Shown in pieces: positions 9,745-17,822 of a DNA stretch of 64,000 nt (position 1 is the first letter of the stretch; each line of letters starts with the position of its first letter). A program made the position numbers and the translations under genes. The DNA is taken from positions 1,426,001-1,490,000 of the forward strand of contig NZ_CP059903.1 of NCBI RefSeq assembly GCF_014127485.1, given 5' to 3'. This stretch comes from Nocardioides dongkuii (GTDB lineage: Bacteria > Actinomycetota > Actinomycetes > Propionibacteriales > Nocardioidaceae). A model generated the notes under the pieces. That model was not told the DNA's origin. It saw nothing but the letters and a program-made list of their open reading frames with translations, and searched no databases.

Positions 9745-9778
9745 GGGACTGTCGGTGGTCGCTGGCAGCGTGTGCCGC

Positions 9779-9985
9779 ATGACGACGAGAATCGACTGCG
9801 ACAGCTGCGTGGTGCGCGGCCTCGCGTGCCACGACTGCGTGGTCACCGTCCTGCTGGGCCCGCCGCCCGAGCTCACCTTCGACGACGAGGAGCAGCGCGC
9901 CTTCGACGTCCTCGCCGAGGGCGGGCTGGTCCCGCCGCTGCGCCTCGTCCGGCCGGTGGACCCCCCGATCGTGGAGTCCGCGTGA
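9779..9985 (+). CDS. small conserved cysteine-pair protein
   Basis: A 68-residue protein beginning MTTRIDCDSCVVRG. It has two CXXC-type pairs (CDSC and CHDC) 9 residues apart in the first 25 residues, then an acidic, proline-rich tail. An earlier in-frame ATG at 9689 would overlap the NYN gene by 56 bp, so 9779 is preferred. It lies between the NYN gene and the riboswitch leader. Possible metal binding; function unknown. Confidence 0.65.
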   Translation: MTTRIDCDSCVVRGLACHDCVVTVLLGPPPELTFDDEEQRAFDVLAEGGLVPPLRLVRPVDPPIVESA

Positions 9986-10085
9986 GACCCGGGAGTTAAA
10001 TCCACCACCACCTGGACCGAAGGTTTGGCCGGTCCCCACGGGGACGACTACCGTGTCGCACTCAGGTGCCCGTGGAAGTGGACCG

Positions 10086-10248
10086 ACCAGGTTCGCGCGA
10101 GCACCGCGTCGAGTTCCGGACCGCGTGCGGTCCGGGAGCCGGGGACCCAACATTCTGGGGTGAATCTCCCGCAAGGCGGCGGCGCTCGGGCGTCGTACGA
10201 GGAGCGGGAGTAGGGCAAGTCGTGCCCGAACCCGTCAGCTGACCTGGT
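10086..10248 (+). promoter_or_regulatory. c-di-AMP riboswitch (ydaO/yuaA class)
   Basis: The 295-bp gap before the NlpC/P60 gene carries conserved blocks of the ydaO motif in order: GAGCCGGGGACCC (10135-10147), GGGGTGAATC (10157-10166), GTAGGGCAA with TGCCCGAA (about 10210-10230) and CCGTCAGCTGACC (10232-10244). ACCAGG at 10086-10091 can pair with CCTGGT at 10243-10248 to close the outer helix. In actinobacteria this class commonly precedes cell-wall hydrolase genes and usually turns expression off when c-di-AMP binds. Ends are estimates from pairing by eye. Confidence 0.88.
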
Positions 10249-10280
10249 AGACGTACGACACCCTAGGGAGACCGTCCGCC

Positions 10281-11282
10281 TTGCTCCACGGTCGGAAGCG
10301 ATACATCACGGCCCTCGTCGGCCTCGCCCTCGCAGGTTCGGTCGGGCTCGTCCCGGCCTCGCCAGCCCAGGCGGAGCCCGAGATCGCCGACGTCAAGGCC
10401 CGCGTCGACAAGCTGTACCACGAGGCCGAGCAGGCCTCGGAGCGCTACAACGACGCCCGGATCGAGCTCGACGAGCTCGAGCGCGACCTCGCGGCGCTCC
10501 GTGCCGACGAGCGCCGCCAGGACGACCGGCTCGAGTCCGTCCGCGAGCAGGTCGCGGACTCCCTCGTGCACGAGTACTCCGGCTCCGGCGGCGTCTCCGC
10601 GGCCGCCGAGGTCCTCGTCGCCGAAGACCCGTCCGCGTTCCTCACCCAGCTCTCCACGGTGTCCTCCTACAACGACCTCCAGGGCGAGCTGATCGGCACC
10701 TACACCGCCGAGGTCGAGGCGCTCGCGATCCGTCGCGGGGCCACCGAGCGGCGCGCCGACGATGTCGAGAAGACCGAGGAGGCGCTGGCCGAGGAGAAGG
10801 CCACCGCCGAGGAGAAGCTCGCCGAGGCCGAGTCCCTGCTCTCCCGTCTCGAGGACGAGGAGCGCGAGCAGCTGCTGTCGCGTGACTCCTCCCCGCGGGT
10901 CCCGGACTCGGTGCCCGCCCCGGCGCCCGAGTCCGGCCGCGCGGGCGCGGCCGTCCAGTACGCCATGGCCCAGGTCGGCGACGCCTACGTCTACGGCGCG
11001 GCCGGCCCCAGCGCGTTCGACTGCTCCGGCCTGACGATGATGGCCTGGGCCCAGGCCGGCGTCGCACTCCCGCACTCCTCGAGCGCCCAGTACTCCTCCG
11101 GCGCGCGCGTCGGCACGAGCGACCTGCAGCCCGGCGACCTGGTCTTCTACTACAGCCCGATCAGCCACGTCGGCATGTACATCGGCGACGGCATGATCGT
11201 GCACGCGGCCAACCCCGGCAGCGGCGTCACGGTGGCCCCGCTCCACTCGATGCCGTACGTCGGGGCCGTCCGCCCTGGCTGA
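10281..11282 (+). CDS. secreted NlpC/P60 peptidoglycan endopeptidase
   Basis: A 333-residue exported protein. A signal peptide ends near AQAEP at residue 32. Residues about 38-200 are a charged coiled coil, and residues about 220-333 are the NlpC/P60 domain with catalytic Cys in FDCSGL and His in SHVGMYI. It should cut stem peptides between D-Glu and the diamino acid, as RipA-type enzymes do. The TTG start at 10281 has AGGGAG 10 nt upstream. Position and domain order match Rv2190c. The upstream c-di-AMP riboswitch links it to envelope stress and osmotic signalling. Confidence 0.93.
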   Translation: MLHGRKRYITALVGLALAGSVGLVPASPAQAEPEIADVKARVDKLYHEAEQASERYNDARIELDELERDLAALRADERRQDDRLESVREQVADSLVHEYSGSGGVSAAAEVLVAEDPSAFLTQLSTVSSYNDLQGELIGTYTAEVEALAIRRGATERRADDVEKTEEALAEEKATAEEKLAEAESLLSRLEDEEREQLLSRDSSPRVPDSVPAPAPESGRAGAAVQYAMAQVGDAYVYGAAGPSAFDCSGLTMMAWAQAGVALPHSSSAQYSSGARVGTSDLQPGDLVFYYSPISHVGMYIGDGMIVHAANPGSGVTVAPLHSMPYVGAVRPG

Positions 11283-11295
11283 CCTCCCGTCGTCG

Positions 11296-11331
11296 AAGGC
11301 CGGTCGTCCACCTCGGTGGGCGGCCGGCCTT
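11296..11331 (+). terminator. strong hairpin after NlpC/P60 gene
   Basis: A 16-bp stem begins 13 nt after the stop codon. AAGGCCGG at 11296-11303 pairs with CCGGCCTT at 11324-11331, and CGTCCAC with GTGGGCG inside it, closing on a CTCG loop with G-T wobbles. Only a short T run follows (11330-11332), so it fits the U-poor hairpin terminators of high-GC bacteria. It lies just ahead of, or inside, the beginning of the next gene. Confidence 0.6.
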
Positions 11332-11343
11332 TCGCTCGCCCTG

Positions 11344-12528
11344 GTGCTCGTCGCCGGGCTGGTCACCTGGCAGGTCCTCAACGACGACCCGTACGTCGCC
11401 GCGCCGCCGCCCGCCGCCCCGGCGGGCGAGGTCGACACCGCGGCCGCCCGCGACCTGCTGACGCAGTTCGCCGACGCCGCCGCCACCGGCGACGCCGACG
11501 CGGCCCGCGCGCTCGCCCCGCCGGACGACCCGGCCGCCGCGGACCTGCTGGCGGCGCTGGTCGCCAACGCCGAGCAGCTGCGGGTGCGCGACCTCGCACT
11601 GCGCTACGTCGACCGGGCGGGGCCGGTGGCCGCCGACGGCACCTGGACGGCGCGGGCCGACGTCACCTGGCGGTTCGCCGGCTTCGACCGCCGGCCCGCC
11701 CGGACGGAGGTCGGCTTCGGCCTGCGGTCCGGGGCCGGCGAGGTGCACCTGGTCTCGGTCGGCGACGGCGGGGCGCGCGCCCCGGTGTGGCTCACCGCGC
11801 CGGTCACTGTGCGCCGTACGCCGGGGACGCTCGTCCTCGCCGCCGAGGCGGCCGACGCGGAGCGCTACGCCGACCTGGCGACCGCCGCGGTGCCGGTGGT
11901 GCGCCGGGTCCTGGACCGGTGGCGGCCCCGCCTGGTCGTCGAGGTCCCGGCCACGGCCGGTGACCTGGACCTCGCCCTGGGCGCCGAGCCGGGCACGTAC
12001 GCCGGCATCGCGGCGGTCACCACCAGCGTCGACGGGTCCTTCGCGCCCGGCAGCCCGGTGCACGTCCTGGTCAACCCCGAGGAGCTCGGCCGACTGCAGC
12101 CGACCGGCGCGCAGGTCGTGATCAGCCACGAGGCGACCCACGTCGCGACCGGGGCGCCGACCAGCCGCACCCCGCTGTGGCTGCTCGAGGGCTTCGCCGA
12201 CCACGTCGCGCTGCGCGACGTCGCGCTCCCGGTGACCCGCACCGCGGCCCAGGCCATCGAGCAGGTCCGGCGCGACGGGCCGCCCGACGCGCTGCCCGGC
12301 CCCGCGGAGTTCGACGTCCGCGCCGGGCACCTCGGTGCGGTCTACGAGAGCGCCTGGCTGGCGTGCGAGGTGATCGTCGAGCGTGCGGGGGAGCGCGCCC
12401 TGGTCGCCCTGAACCGCGACCTCGCCGATGGCAGCCCGCTCGGGCCGGCGCTGCGCCGGCACGCCGGGCTGAGCGAGGCGGCGCTGGTCTCGGCGTGGCG
12501 GGAGCGCCTGACAGACTTGGCCGCGTGA
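11344..12528 (+). CDS. membrane-anchored putative zinc metallopeptidase
   Basis: A protein of about 394 residues with one N-terminal membrane helix, an extracytoplasmic Ala/Asp-rich region and HEATH near residue 262, followed by LLEGFADHVALRD about 20 residues later. HExxH plus a downstream EGFAD(Y/H) segment is the gluzincin zinc site, so peptidase activity is likely. The start is uncertain. GTG at 11344 begins in the middle of the hydrophobic helix, while the same frame extends back through a basic stretch (KAGRPPRWAAG) to a CTG at 11275 with no ATG or GTG. It overlaps the following M48 gene by 4 bp. Confidence 0.72.
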   Translation: MLVAGLVTWQVLNDDPYVAAPPPAAPAGEVDTAAARDLLTQFADAAATGDADAARALAPPDDPAAADLLAALVANAEQLRVRDLALRYVDRAGPVAADGTWTARADVTWRFAGFDRRPARTEVGFGLRSGAGEVHLVSVGDGGARAPVWLTAPVTVRRTPGTLVLAAEAADAERYADLATAAVPVVRRVLDRWRPRLVVEVPATAGDLDLALGAEPGTYAGIAAVTTSVDGSFAPGSPVHVLVNPEELGRLQPTGAQVVISHEATHVATGAPTSRTPLWLLEGFADHVALRDVALPVTRTAAQAIEQVRRDGPPDALPGPAEFDVRAGHLGAVYESAWLACEVIVERAGERALVALNRDLADGSPLGPALRRHAGLSEAALVSAWRERLTDLAA

Positions 12529-13763
12529 CGTCGCCCGAGCGCAGGGTCGCCCTCGGGGTGACGGTCCTCAGCGGGCTCGTCCTCGCCGTCCTGGCCGCCG
12601 TCCTGGTGCCGTGGGACCCGGTGCCGGGCGGGCCGCTGCCCGCCGTCGACCCCGGTGCCGTCCTGACCCCCGAGCAGATCGAGCGCGCCGAGCGGTTCGC
12701 GTCGCGCACCGACCCCTGGTCGCACCTCTCGCTCGCCGTCCGGGTGCTGCTCGCCTGCCTGCTGGGGCTGACCCGGCGGGGGAGGGCGGTGTTCGCGCGG
12801 CTCCCCGGTCCCTGGTGGGCGGGGGTGGTCCTGGCGGTCGCGCTCTTCGAGGTCGTGCTGCGGGTGGTGACCCTGCCGTTCGCGGTGCTGGTGCGCCGCC
12901 AGCTGTTGGCCTACGGGCTGAGCACCCAGTCGTGGCCGACCTGGGCGCTGGACCTGGTCAAGGGCGAGGCGGTCGACATCGCCGTGGGGTCGGTGGCGCT
13001 GCTGCTGCTCATCGGGTGCGCGCGGCGCTGGCAGCGGGCCTGGCCGGCGATCGCCGGCTCGGTGGCGGCCCTGCTGGTCGTGGTGGGCTCGATCGCCTAC
13101 CCGCTGCTGGTCGAGCCGCTCTTCCACGACTTCGAGCCGCTGCCCGACGGGGAGCTGCGCACCCAGATCCTGCAGCTGGCCGACGAGGAGGACGTCGACG
13201 TCGACGAGATCCTGGTGTCCGACGCCTCCCGGCGCACGACGACGCTCAACGCCTACGTCTCCGGGATCGGGGGCACCCGCCGCGTGGTGGTCTACGACAA
13301 CCTGGTCGCCGACCAGCCCCCGGAGCAGGTCCTCTCCGTCGTCGCCCACGAGCTGGCCCACGCCCGGCACGGGGACGTGGTGATCGGCACGGTGCTCGGG
13401 GCCGCCGGCACCTGCTTCGCGATCGGCCTGCTCGGTCTGGCCTGGGGTGCGGCCCGTCGCCGCGGCGTGGCGACGACCGGCCCGGCCGTCGTCCCGCTCG
13501 TGCTCGCGCTCTACCTGCTGGCGATGCTGGTGAGCAGCCCGGTGCAGAACGGCATCAGCCGGCAGCTCGAGCTCCGGGCCGACGTCGACGCGCTGCGGGC
13601 GACCGGCGACCCGGAGGCGTTCATCGAGCTGCAGCGCCAGCTCGCCATCCGATCGCTCGCGGACCCGACGCCGCCGGCCTGGGAGCGGCTGTGGTTCGCG
13701 AGCCACCCGACCGTGCTCGTCCGGATCGCCCTCGCCGAGCGGGTCGGCAGCGGTCAGGAGTAG
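12525..13763 (+). CDS. M48 family (Ste24/HtpX-like) membrane metallopeptidase
   Basis: A 412-residue membrane protease. About six hydrophobic helices flank a cytoplasmic catalytic domain with HELAH near residue 276 and the downstream glutamate in LELRADVDAL, the usual M48 zinc ligands. NAYVSGIGGTRRVVVYDNL just before the zinc site is typical of CAAX-protease-like M48 proteins. Its GTG start overlaps the upstream metallopeptidase stop by 4 bp, so two membrane proteases are made together. Substrates are unknown; membrane-protein quality control is a family role. Confidence 0.88.
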   Translation: MTSPERRVALGVTVLSGLVLAVLAAVLVPWDPVPGGPLPAVDPGAVLTPEQIERAERFASRTDPWSHLSLAVRVLLACLLGLTRRGRAVFARLPGPWWAGVVLAVALFEVVLRVVTLPFAVLVRRQLLAYGLSTQSWPTWALDLVKGEAVDIAVGSVALLLLIGCARRWQRAWPAIAGSVAALLVVVGSIAYPLLVEPLFHDFEPLPDGELRTQILQLADEEDVDVDEILVSDASRRTTTLNAYVSGIGGTRRVVVYDNLVADQPPEQVLSVVAHELAHARHGDVVIGTVLGAAGTCFAIGLLGLAWGAARRRGVATTGPAVVPLVLALYLLAMLVSSPVQNGISRQLELRADVDALRATGDPEAFIELQRQLAIRSLADPTPPAWERLWFASHPTVLVRIALAERVGSGQE

Positions 13764-13776
13764 CGGTCAGGAGTAG
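13751..13776. repeat. perfect 13-bp tandem duplication at a convergent gene junction
   Basis: CGGTCAGGAGTAG occurs at 13751-13763 and again at 13764-13776. The first copy ends in the TAG stop of the M48 gene, and the second contains the reverse-strand stop of fadD (13767-13769). Confidence 0.9.
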
Positions 13777-15554
13777 AGCGCCTCGACGTCCTCGCGGTGC
13801 TCGCGCATGACGACCTGGCGCTTGAGCTTGAGGCTCGGGGTGAGCTGGCCGCCCTCCTCGGTCCAGCCACCGGGCAGGATGACGAACTTCCGGATCGCCT
13901 CGGCCCGCGAGACCGCCTTGTTCGCGTCCTCGATCGCGAGCTCGATCGCGGCCCGCAGGTCGGAGTCGTCGACGTGGGCGGAGACCGGGCCGGACTTGCC
14001 GTGCGCGACGGCCCAGACCGGGAAGGACTCGGCGTCGATGGTGACCAGCGCGGCGATGAACGGCTGGCCGTCCCCGACCACGAGGCACTGGTCGACCAGC
14101 GCGTGCGCGCGCACCCGGTCCTCGAGGACGGCGGGGGCGACGTTCTTGCCGCCGGCGGTCACGATCAGCTCCTTCTTGCGCCCGGTGATCCGGACGAAGC
14201 CCTCGTCGTCGACCTCGCCGACGTCGCCGGTGTGGAACCAGCCGTCGCGCTCCAGCGCCTCGGCCGTGGCGGTCTCGTTGTCCCAGTAGCCCGCGAAGAC
14301 CTGGCCGCCGCGGAACAGCAGCTCGCCGTCGTCGGCGACGCGCACGGCGGTGCCGGGCAGCGGGCGGCCCACGGTGCCGATCTTCACGGCGTCGGGCAGG
14401 TTCACCGTGAGCGCCGCCGTGGTCTCGGTCAGCCCGTAGCCCTCGAGCACGGTCAGGCCGATGCCGCGGTAGAAGTGGCCGAGCCGCTCGCCGAGCGGCG
14501 CGCCGCCGGACACGGCGTACGAGCACTCGCCGCCCAGGGCGGCGCGGAGCTTGCCGTAGACCAGGCGCGAGAACACCGCGTGCCGGGCGCGGACGGCGAG
14601 CGAGGGCCGGCCCTTGTCGAGCCCGCGGGAGTAGGCGATGGCGGTCTCGGCGGCCCGGTCGAAGATCTTGCCGCGGCCGTCGGCGGTGGCCTTCTGCGAG
14701 GCGGTGTTGAACACCTTCTCGAAGACCCGCGGGACGGCGAGGATGAACGTCGGCCGGAACGACTGCAGGTCCGCGAGGAGGTTCTTGATGTCGGCGCTGT
14801 GCCCGAGCCGGGCCCGGGACCGCACGGAGCCGATCTGGATGATCCGCGCGAAGACGTGCGCGAGCGGGAGGAACAGCAGCGTCGAGGCGCCCTCGGTCTC
14901 GAAGAGCCGCTCGAGCTCGTCGACCGCGACGCCGAGCTCGAACATGAAGTTGCCGTGGGTGAGCATGCAGCCCTTGGGCCGCCCCGTGGTGCCCGAGGTG
15001 TAGATGAGCGTCGCCAGGTCGAGCGGCGTGGCCGTCGTCCGCCGCTTCTCCAGCTCCTCGTCGCTCACGTCGGCGCCGAGCCGGCGGAGCACGTCGACCG
15101 CGTTGTCGGTGATCGACCAGACGTGGTTGAGGTGCTCGAGGTCGCTGCGGACCTCGGCGACCCGGGACACGTGGTCGGGGGTCTCGGCGACGATCGCCCG
15201 CGCTCCGGAGTCCTGGAGGATCCAGGCGATCTGCTCGGTCGAGGACGTCTCGTAGACCGGCACCGTCACCGCCCCGGCGAACCAGATGGCGTAGTCGAGC
15301 AGCGTCCACTCGTAGCGGGTCTTGGAGATCAGCGCGACCCGGTCGCCGGGCTCGATGCCGGCGGCCACGAGCCCCTTGGCGACGCCGCTGACCTCGACGA
15401 GGAACTCCGCGCAGGTGACGTCCTGCCAGGCCTCGCCCACCGGGCGGCTGAAGGCCACCGCGTCCCCGGCGTCGCGGGCGTTGCGCACCACGTCGTCGGT
15501 GAGGTTGCCGGTGGTCGGCACCTCGATGGTCAGGGGCGTGGAGTACTCCCGCAC
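13767..15554 (-). CDS. long-chain fatty-acid-CoA ligase (AMP-forming)
   Basis: A 595-residue acyl-activating enzyme that makes acyl-CoA from fatty acid, ATP and CoA via an acyl-adenylate. The P-loop-like motif YTSGTTGRPKG is at 185-195, GYGLTETT near 370, HTGDVGEVDDEGFVRITGRKKE near 455-478 and GGKNVAP just after. It lacks the C-terminal Lys-poor tail of acetyl-CoA synthetases. Position matches fadD15 of M. tuberculosis. The GTG start is preceded by GAGGAGGAAG. It converges on the M48 gene with only 3 bp between stops. Confidence 0.93.
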   Translation of the reverse strand: MREYSTPLTIEVPTTGNLTDDVVRNARDAGDAVAFSRPVGEAWQDVTCAEFLVEVSGVAKGLVAAGIEPGDRVALISKTRYEWTLLDYAIWFAGAVTVPVYETSSTEQIAWILQDSGARAIVAETPDHVSRVAEVRSDLEHLNHVWSITDNAVDVLRRLGADVSDEELEKRRTTATPLDLATLIYTSGTTGRPKGCMLTHGNFMFELGVAVDELERLFETEGASTLLFLPLAHVFARIIQIGSVRSRARLGHSADIKNLLADLQSFRPTFILAVPRVFEKVFNTASQKATADGRGKIFDRAAETAIAYSRGLDKGRPSLAVRARHAVFSRLVYGKLRAALGGECSYAVSGGAPLGERLGHFYRGIGLTVLEGYGLTETTAALTVNLPDAVKIGTVGRPLPGTAVRVADDGELLFRGGQVFAGYWDNETATAEALERDGWFHTGDVGEVDDEGFVRITGRKKELIVTAGGKNVAPAVLEDRVRAHALVDQCLVVGDGQPFIAALVTIDAESFPVWAVAHGKSGPVSAHVDDSDLRAAIELAIEDANKAVSRAEAIRKFVILPGGWTEEGGQLTPSLKLKRQVVMREHREDVEALYS

Positions 15555-15730
15555 TCTTCCTCCTCGTCGCGCCGACGGCGCGGGTCACGGGAGCCGCCCC
15601 GAGCGGCGCCCCGGGGCAGGTTACCGCCGGGTGGCGGGGGGCTCCTCATCCGGTACGCTGCCTGACCGACCGGCCCTGCGCCGCCCGCACGACACCGCAC
15701 CGCACACCCGCACCGGAACTGGGGGCACCC

Positions 15731-16168
15731 GTGGCCGAGCAGACCACCTCCTCGATCGTCGTCGACGCCCCCCCTGCCGACGTGATGGCGGTGATCGCCG
15801 ACTTCAAGTCCTACCCCCAGTGGGCCAAGGGCGTCACGGTCGCCGAGGTCACCACCGCGGGGGTCGACGGCCGCGCCGAGCAGGTGTTCTTCGCCCTCGA
15901 CGTCTCGCCGATCAAGGACGAGTACACCCTCGCCTACGACTGGGACGGCGACCGCGAGGTCACCTGGACCCTCGTCGAGGGCAAGATGCTGCGGGCGCTC
16001 GACGGCGCCTACGTCCTGCGCGACCGCGGCGACGGGTCCACCGAGGTGACCTACCGGCTGGCGCTCGACGTCTCGATCCCGCTCATCGGCATGCTCAAGC
16101 GCAAGGGCGAGAAGATCCTCATCGACACCGCGCTGAAGGGGCTCAAGAAGCGCGTCGAGTCGCTCTGA
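15731..16168 (+). CDS. SRPBCC (START-like) family protein
   Basis: A 145-residue protein beginning AEQTTSSIVVDAPPADVMAV, with the beta-rich lipid-pocket pattern of the polyketide-cyclase/SRPBCC fold and a lysine-rich C-terminus (KRKGEKILIDTALKGLKKRVESL). It resembles Rv2185c in sequence style and position, beside an ArsA-like ATPase. A hydrophobic ligand is expected but unidentified. It is followed 5 nt later by the ArsA gene, in one operon. Confidence 0.88.
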   Translation: MAEQTTSSIVVDAPPADVMAVIADFKSYPQWAKGVTVAEVTTAGVDGRAEQVFFALDVSPIKDEYTLAYDWDGDREVTWTLVEGKMLRALDGAYVLRDRGDGSTEVTYRLALDVSIPLIGMLKRKGEKILIDTALKGLKKRVESL

Positions 16169-16173
16169 CCCGC

Positions 16174-17433
16174 GTGCGCATCCTCCTCTTCACCGGCAAG
16201 GGCGGCGTCGGCAAGTCGACGATCGCGGCCGGCACGGCCGCGCTCGCGGCGGCCGGAGGGCACCGCACGCTCGTGCTCTCCACCGACGCCGCGCACTCCC
16301 TCGCCGACGCGTACGGCGTGCCCGTCGGCGCCGAGCCCACCCAGGTCGCCGACCGGCTCTTCGTCCAGCAGGTCGACGCGCAGCTGCGCTTCCAGCAGTC
16401 CTGGGCGGAGATCCAGGGCTACCTGCTCTCGGTGCTCGACGTCGCCGGCGTCGACCCGGTGGCCGCCGAGGAGCTGACGGTCATCCCCGGCGCCGAGGAG
16501 GTGCTGGCGCTTCTCGAGCTGCGGCTGCACGCGCTCTCCGGCGCCTGGGACGTCGTGGTCGTCGACTGCGCCCCGACCGCCGAGACGCTGCGGCTGCTCG
16601 CCCTGCCCGAGGCGCTCGGCTGGTACATGCAGCGGGTGTTCCCCGCCGAGCGGCGGATCGTCAAGGCGCTGCGCCCGGTGCTGACCCGCGCCGCCGGGGT
16701 GCCGATGCCCGCCGACGACGTCTTCGACGCCGTCGAGCGGCTGCACGCCGAGCTCGACGAGGTGCGCCAGCTGCTGTCCGGCCCCGGCTCGAGCGTGCGG
16801 ATCGTGCTGACGCCCGAGTCCGTCGTCCTCGCCGAGGCCCGGCGCTCGCACACCACGCTCTCGCTGTACGGCTACCGCGTCGACGGCGTGGTCGCCAACC
16901 GGGTCTTCCCCGCCGAGGACGCCGACGACTGGCGGGCCGGCTGGGTGCTCGCCCAGGACGAGGTGCTCGCGCAGGTCGAGCAGTCCTTCGGCGACCTGCC
17001 GGTGTGGCGCTCGGTCTACCGCCCGCGCGAGCCGATCGGGGTCGAGGCGCTGACCGCCCTGGCCCGCGAGGTGTACGCCGGCACCGACCCGCTCGCGCCC
17101 CCGGCCGGGGACGGGCCGTTCCGTGTCCAGCGGACCGCCACGGGGGCGGTGCTCCACCTGGCGCTGCCCGGCGTCTCGCGCGACGACGTCGACCTGGCGC
17201 GCAACGGCGAGGAGCTGGTCGTCACCGTGGGGTCCTACCGTCGGCTCCTGACGCTGCCCGCCGGGCTGGCCCGCTTCCAGGTGGCCGGCGCCCGGGTCGT
17301 GGACGGCGAGCTGCAGGTGCGGTTCCGCGAGACACCGGCGGCCACCGGACCCACCACCGAGACCACCACAGACACGACAGACACGACAGACACCGCAGGC
17401 ACCGCAGGCACCGCAGAGAGGCGACACGGATGA
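16174..17433 (+). CDS. ArsA/GET3-like ATPase with C-terminal HSP20-like domain
   Basis: A 419-residue ATPase. The deviant Walker A TGKGGVGKST lies at 7-16, LSTDAAHSLADAYG follows near 40, and DVVVVDCAPTAETLRLL is the switch II region. Residues about 325-390 form the beta-sandwich HSP20-like domain seen in actinobacterial ArsA homologues. No arsenite-binding Cys triad or ars genes are present, so arsenic transport is unlikely; the Rv2184c-like family has no settled role. GTG at 16174 is chosen because it directly precedes the P-loop and follows the SRPBCC stop by 5 nt. The tail is a Thr/Asp repeat (see 17354). Confidence 0.85.
   Translation: MRILLFTGKGGVGKSTIAAGTAALAAAGGHRTLVLSTDAAHSLADAYGVPVGAEPTQVADRLFVQQVDAQLRFQQSWAEIQGYLLSVLDVAGVDPVAAEELTVIPGAEEVLALLELRLHALSGAWDVVVVDCAPTAETLRLLALPEALGWYMQRVFPAERRIVKALRPVLTRAAGVPMPADDVFDAVERLHAELDEVRQLLSGPGSSVRIVLTPESVVLAEARRSHTTLSLYGYRVDGVVANRVFPAEDADDWRAGWVLAQDEVLAQVEQSFGDLPVWRSVYRPREPIGVEALTALAREVYAGTDPLAPPAGDGPFRVQRTATGAVLHLALPGVSRDDVDLARNGEELVVTVGSYRRLLTLPAGLARFQVAGARVVDGELQVRFRETPAATGPTTETTTDTTDTTDTAGTAGTAERRHG
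17354..17416 (+). repeat. short tandem repeats encoding a Thr-rich C-terminal tail
   Basis: Units ACAGACACG repeat and then shift to ACCGCAGGC units, encoding the ArsA-like protein's tail of TTD and TAG triplets just before its stop. The 9-bp period keeps the reading frame, so copy-number changes would alter tail length without a frameshift. Confidence 0.8.
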
Positions 17434-17822
17434 GCACCGAGGAGACCGGAAGCGTCGGGGAGGAGGCGGCCAAGCTCTTCGGCGTGCTCGCCGACCTCGC
17501 ACGCGACCAGGGCGCCGACCTGGGTGCCGGGGTCTCCGGTCTCGCCGACCGCGCCGCCGCCACGCTCCACGACGTCGGCGAGCACGTCGCCACCGACAGC
17601 CCCGAGTGCACCCTGTGCCCGGTCTGCCGGACGGTGCACGTGCTGCGCCGCACCAGCCCCGAGGTCCGGGCGCACCTGAGCGCCGCGGTCTCGTCGCTGG
17701 CCCAGGCCGCCGCCGGCCTGCTGGCGACCGCGGTGCCCGACGAGACGCGCGCCCGCGCGCAGGGCGCGGGGGTGGAGCCGATCGACCTCGACGACGCGGA
17801 CGAGTGGGCGGAGGACGCATGA
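17430..17822 (+). CDS. small protein with CXXC pair between ArsA and glucokinase genes
   Basis: A 130-residue acidic protein with a central CTLCPVCRTVHVLRR segment, a likely metal or redox CXXC, and amphipathic helices on both sides. It resembles the Rv2183c-type genes found at this place in other actinobacteria. ATG at 17430 overlaps the ArsA stop by 4 bp and its own stop overlaps the glucokinase start by 4 bp, so all three are coupled. No biochemical function is known to me. Confidence 0.75.
   Translation: MSTEETGSVGEEAAKLFGVLADLARDQGADLGAGVSGLADRAAATLHDVGEHVATDSPECTLCPVCRTVHVLRRTSPEVRAHLSAAVSSLAQAAAGLLATAVPDETRARAQGAGVEPIDLDDADEWAEDA

Noticed and set aside
16174..17433. Arsenite efflux ATPase
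   Set aside because: No arsenite-binding Cys triad and no arsB, arsC or arsR nearby; context matches the Rv2184c-type family.
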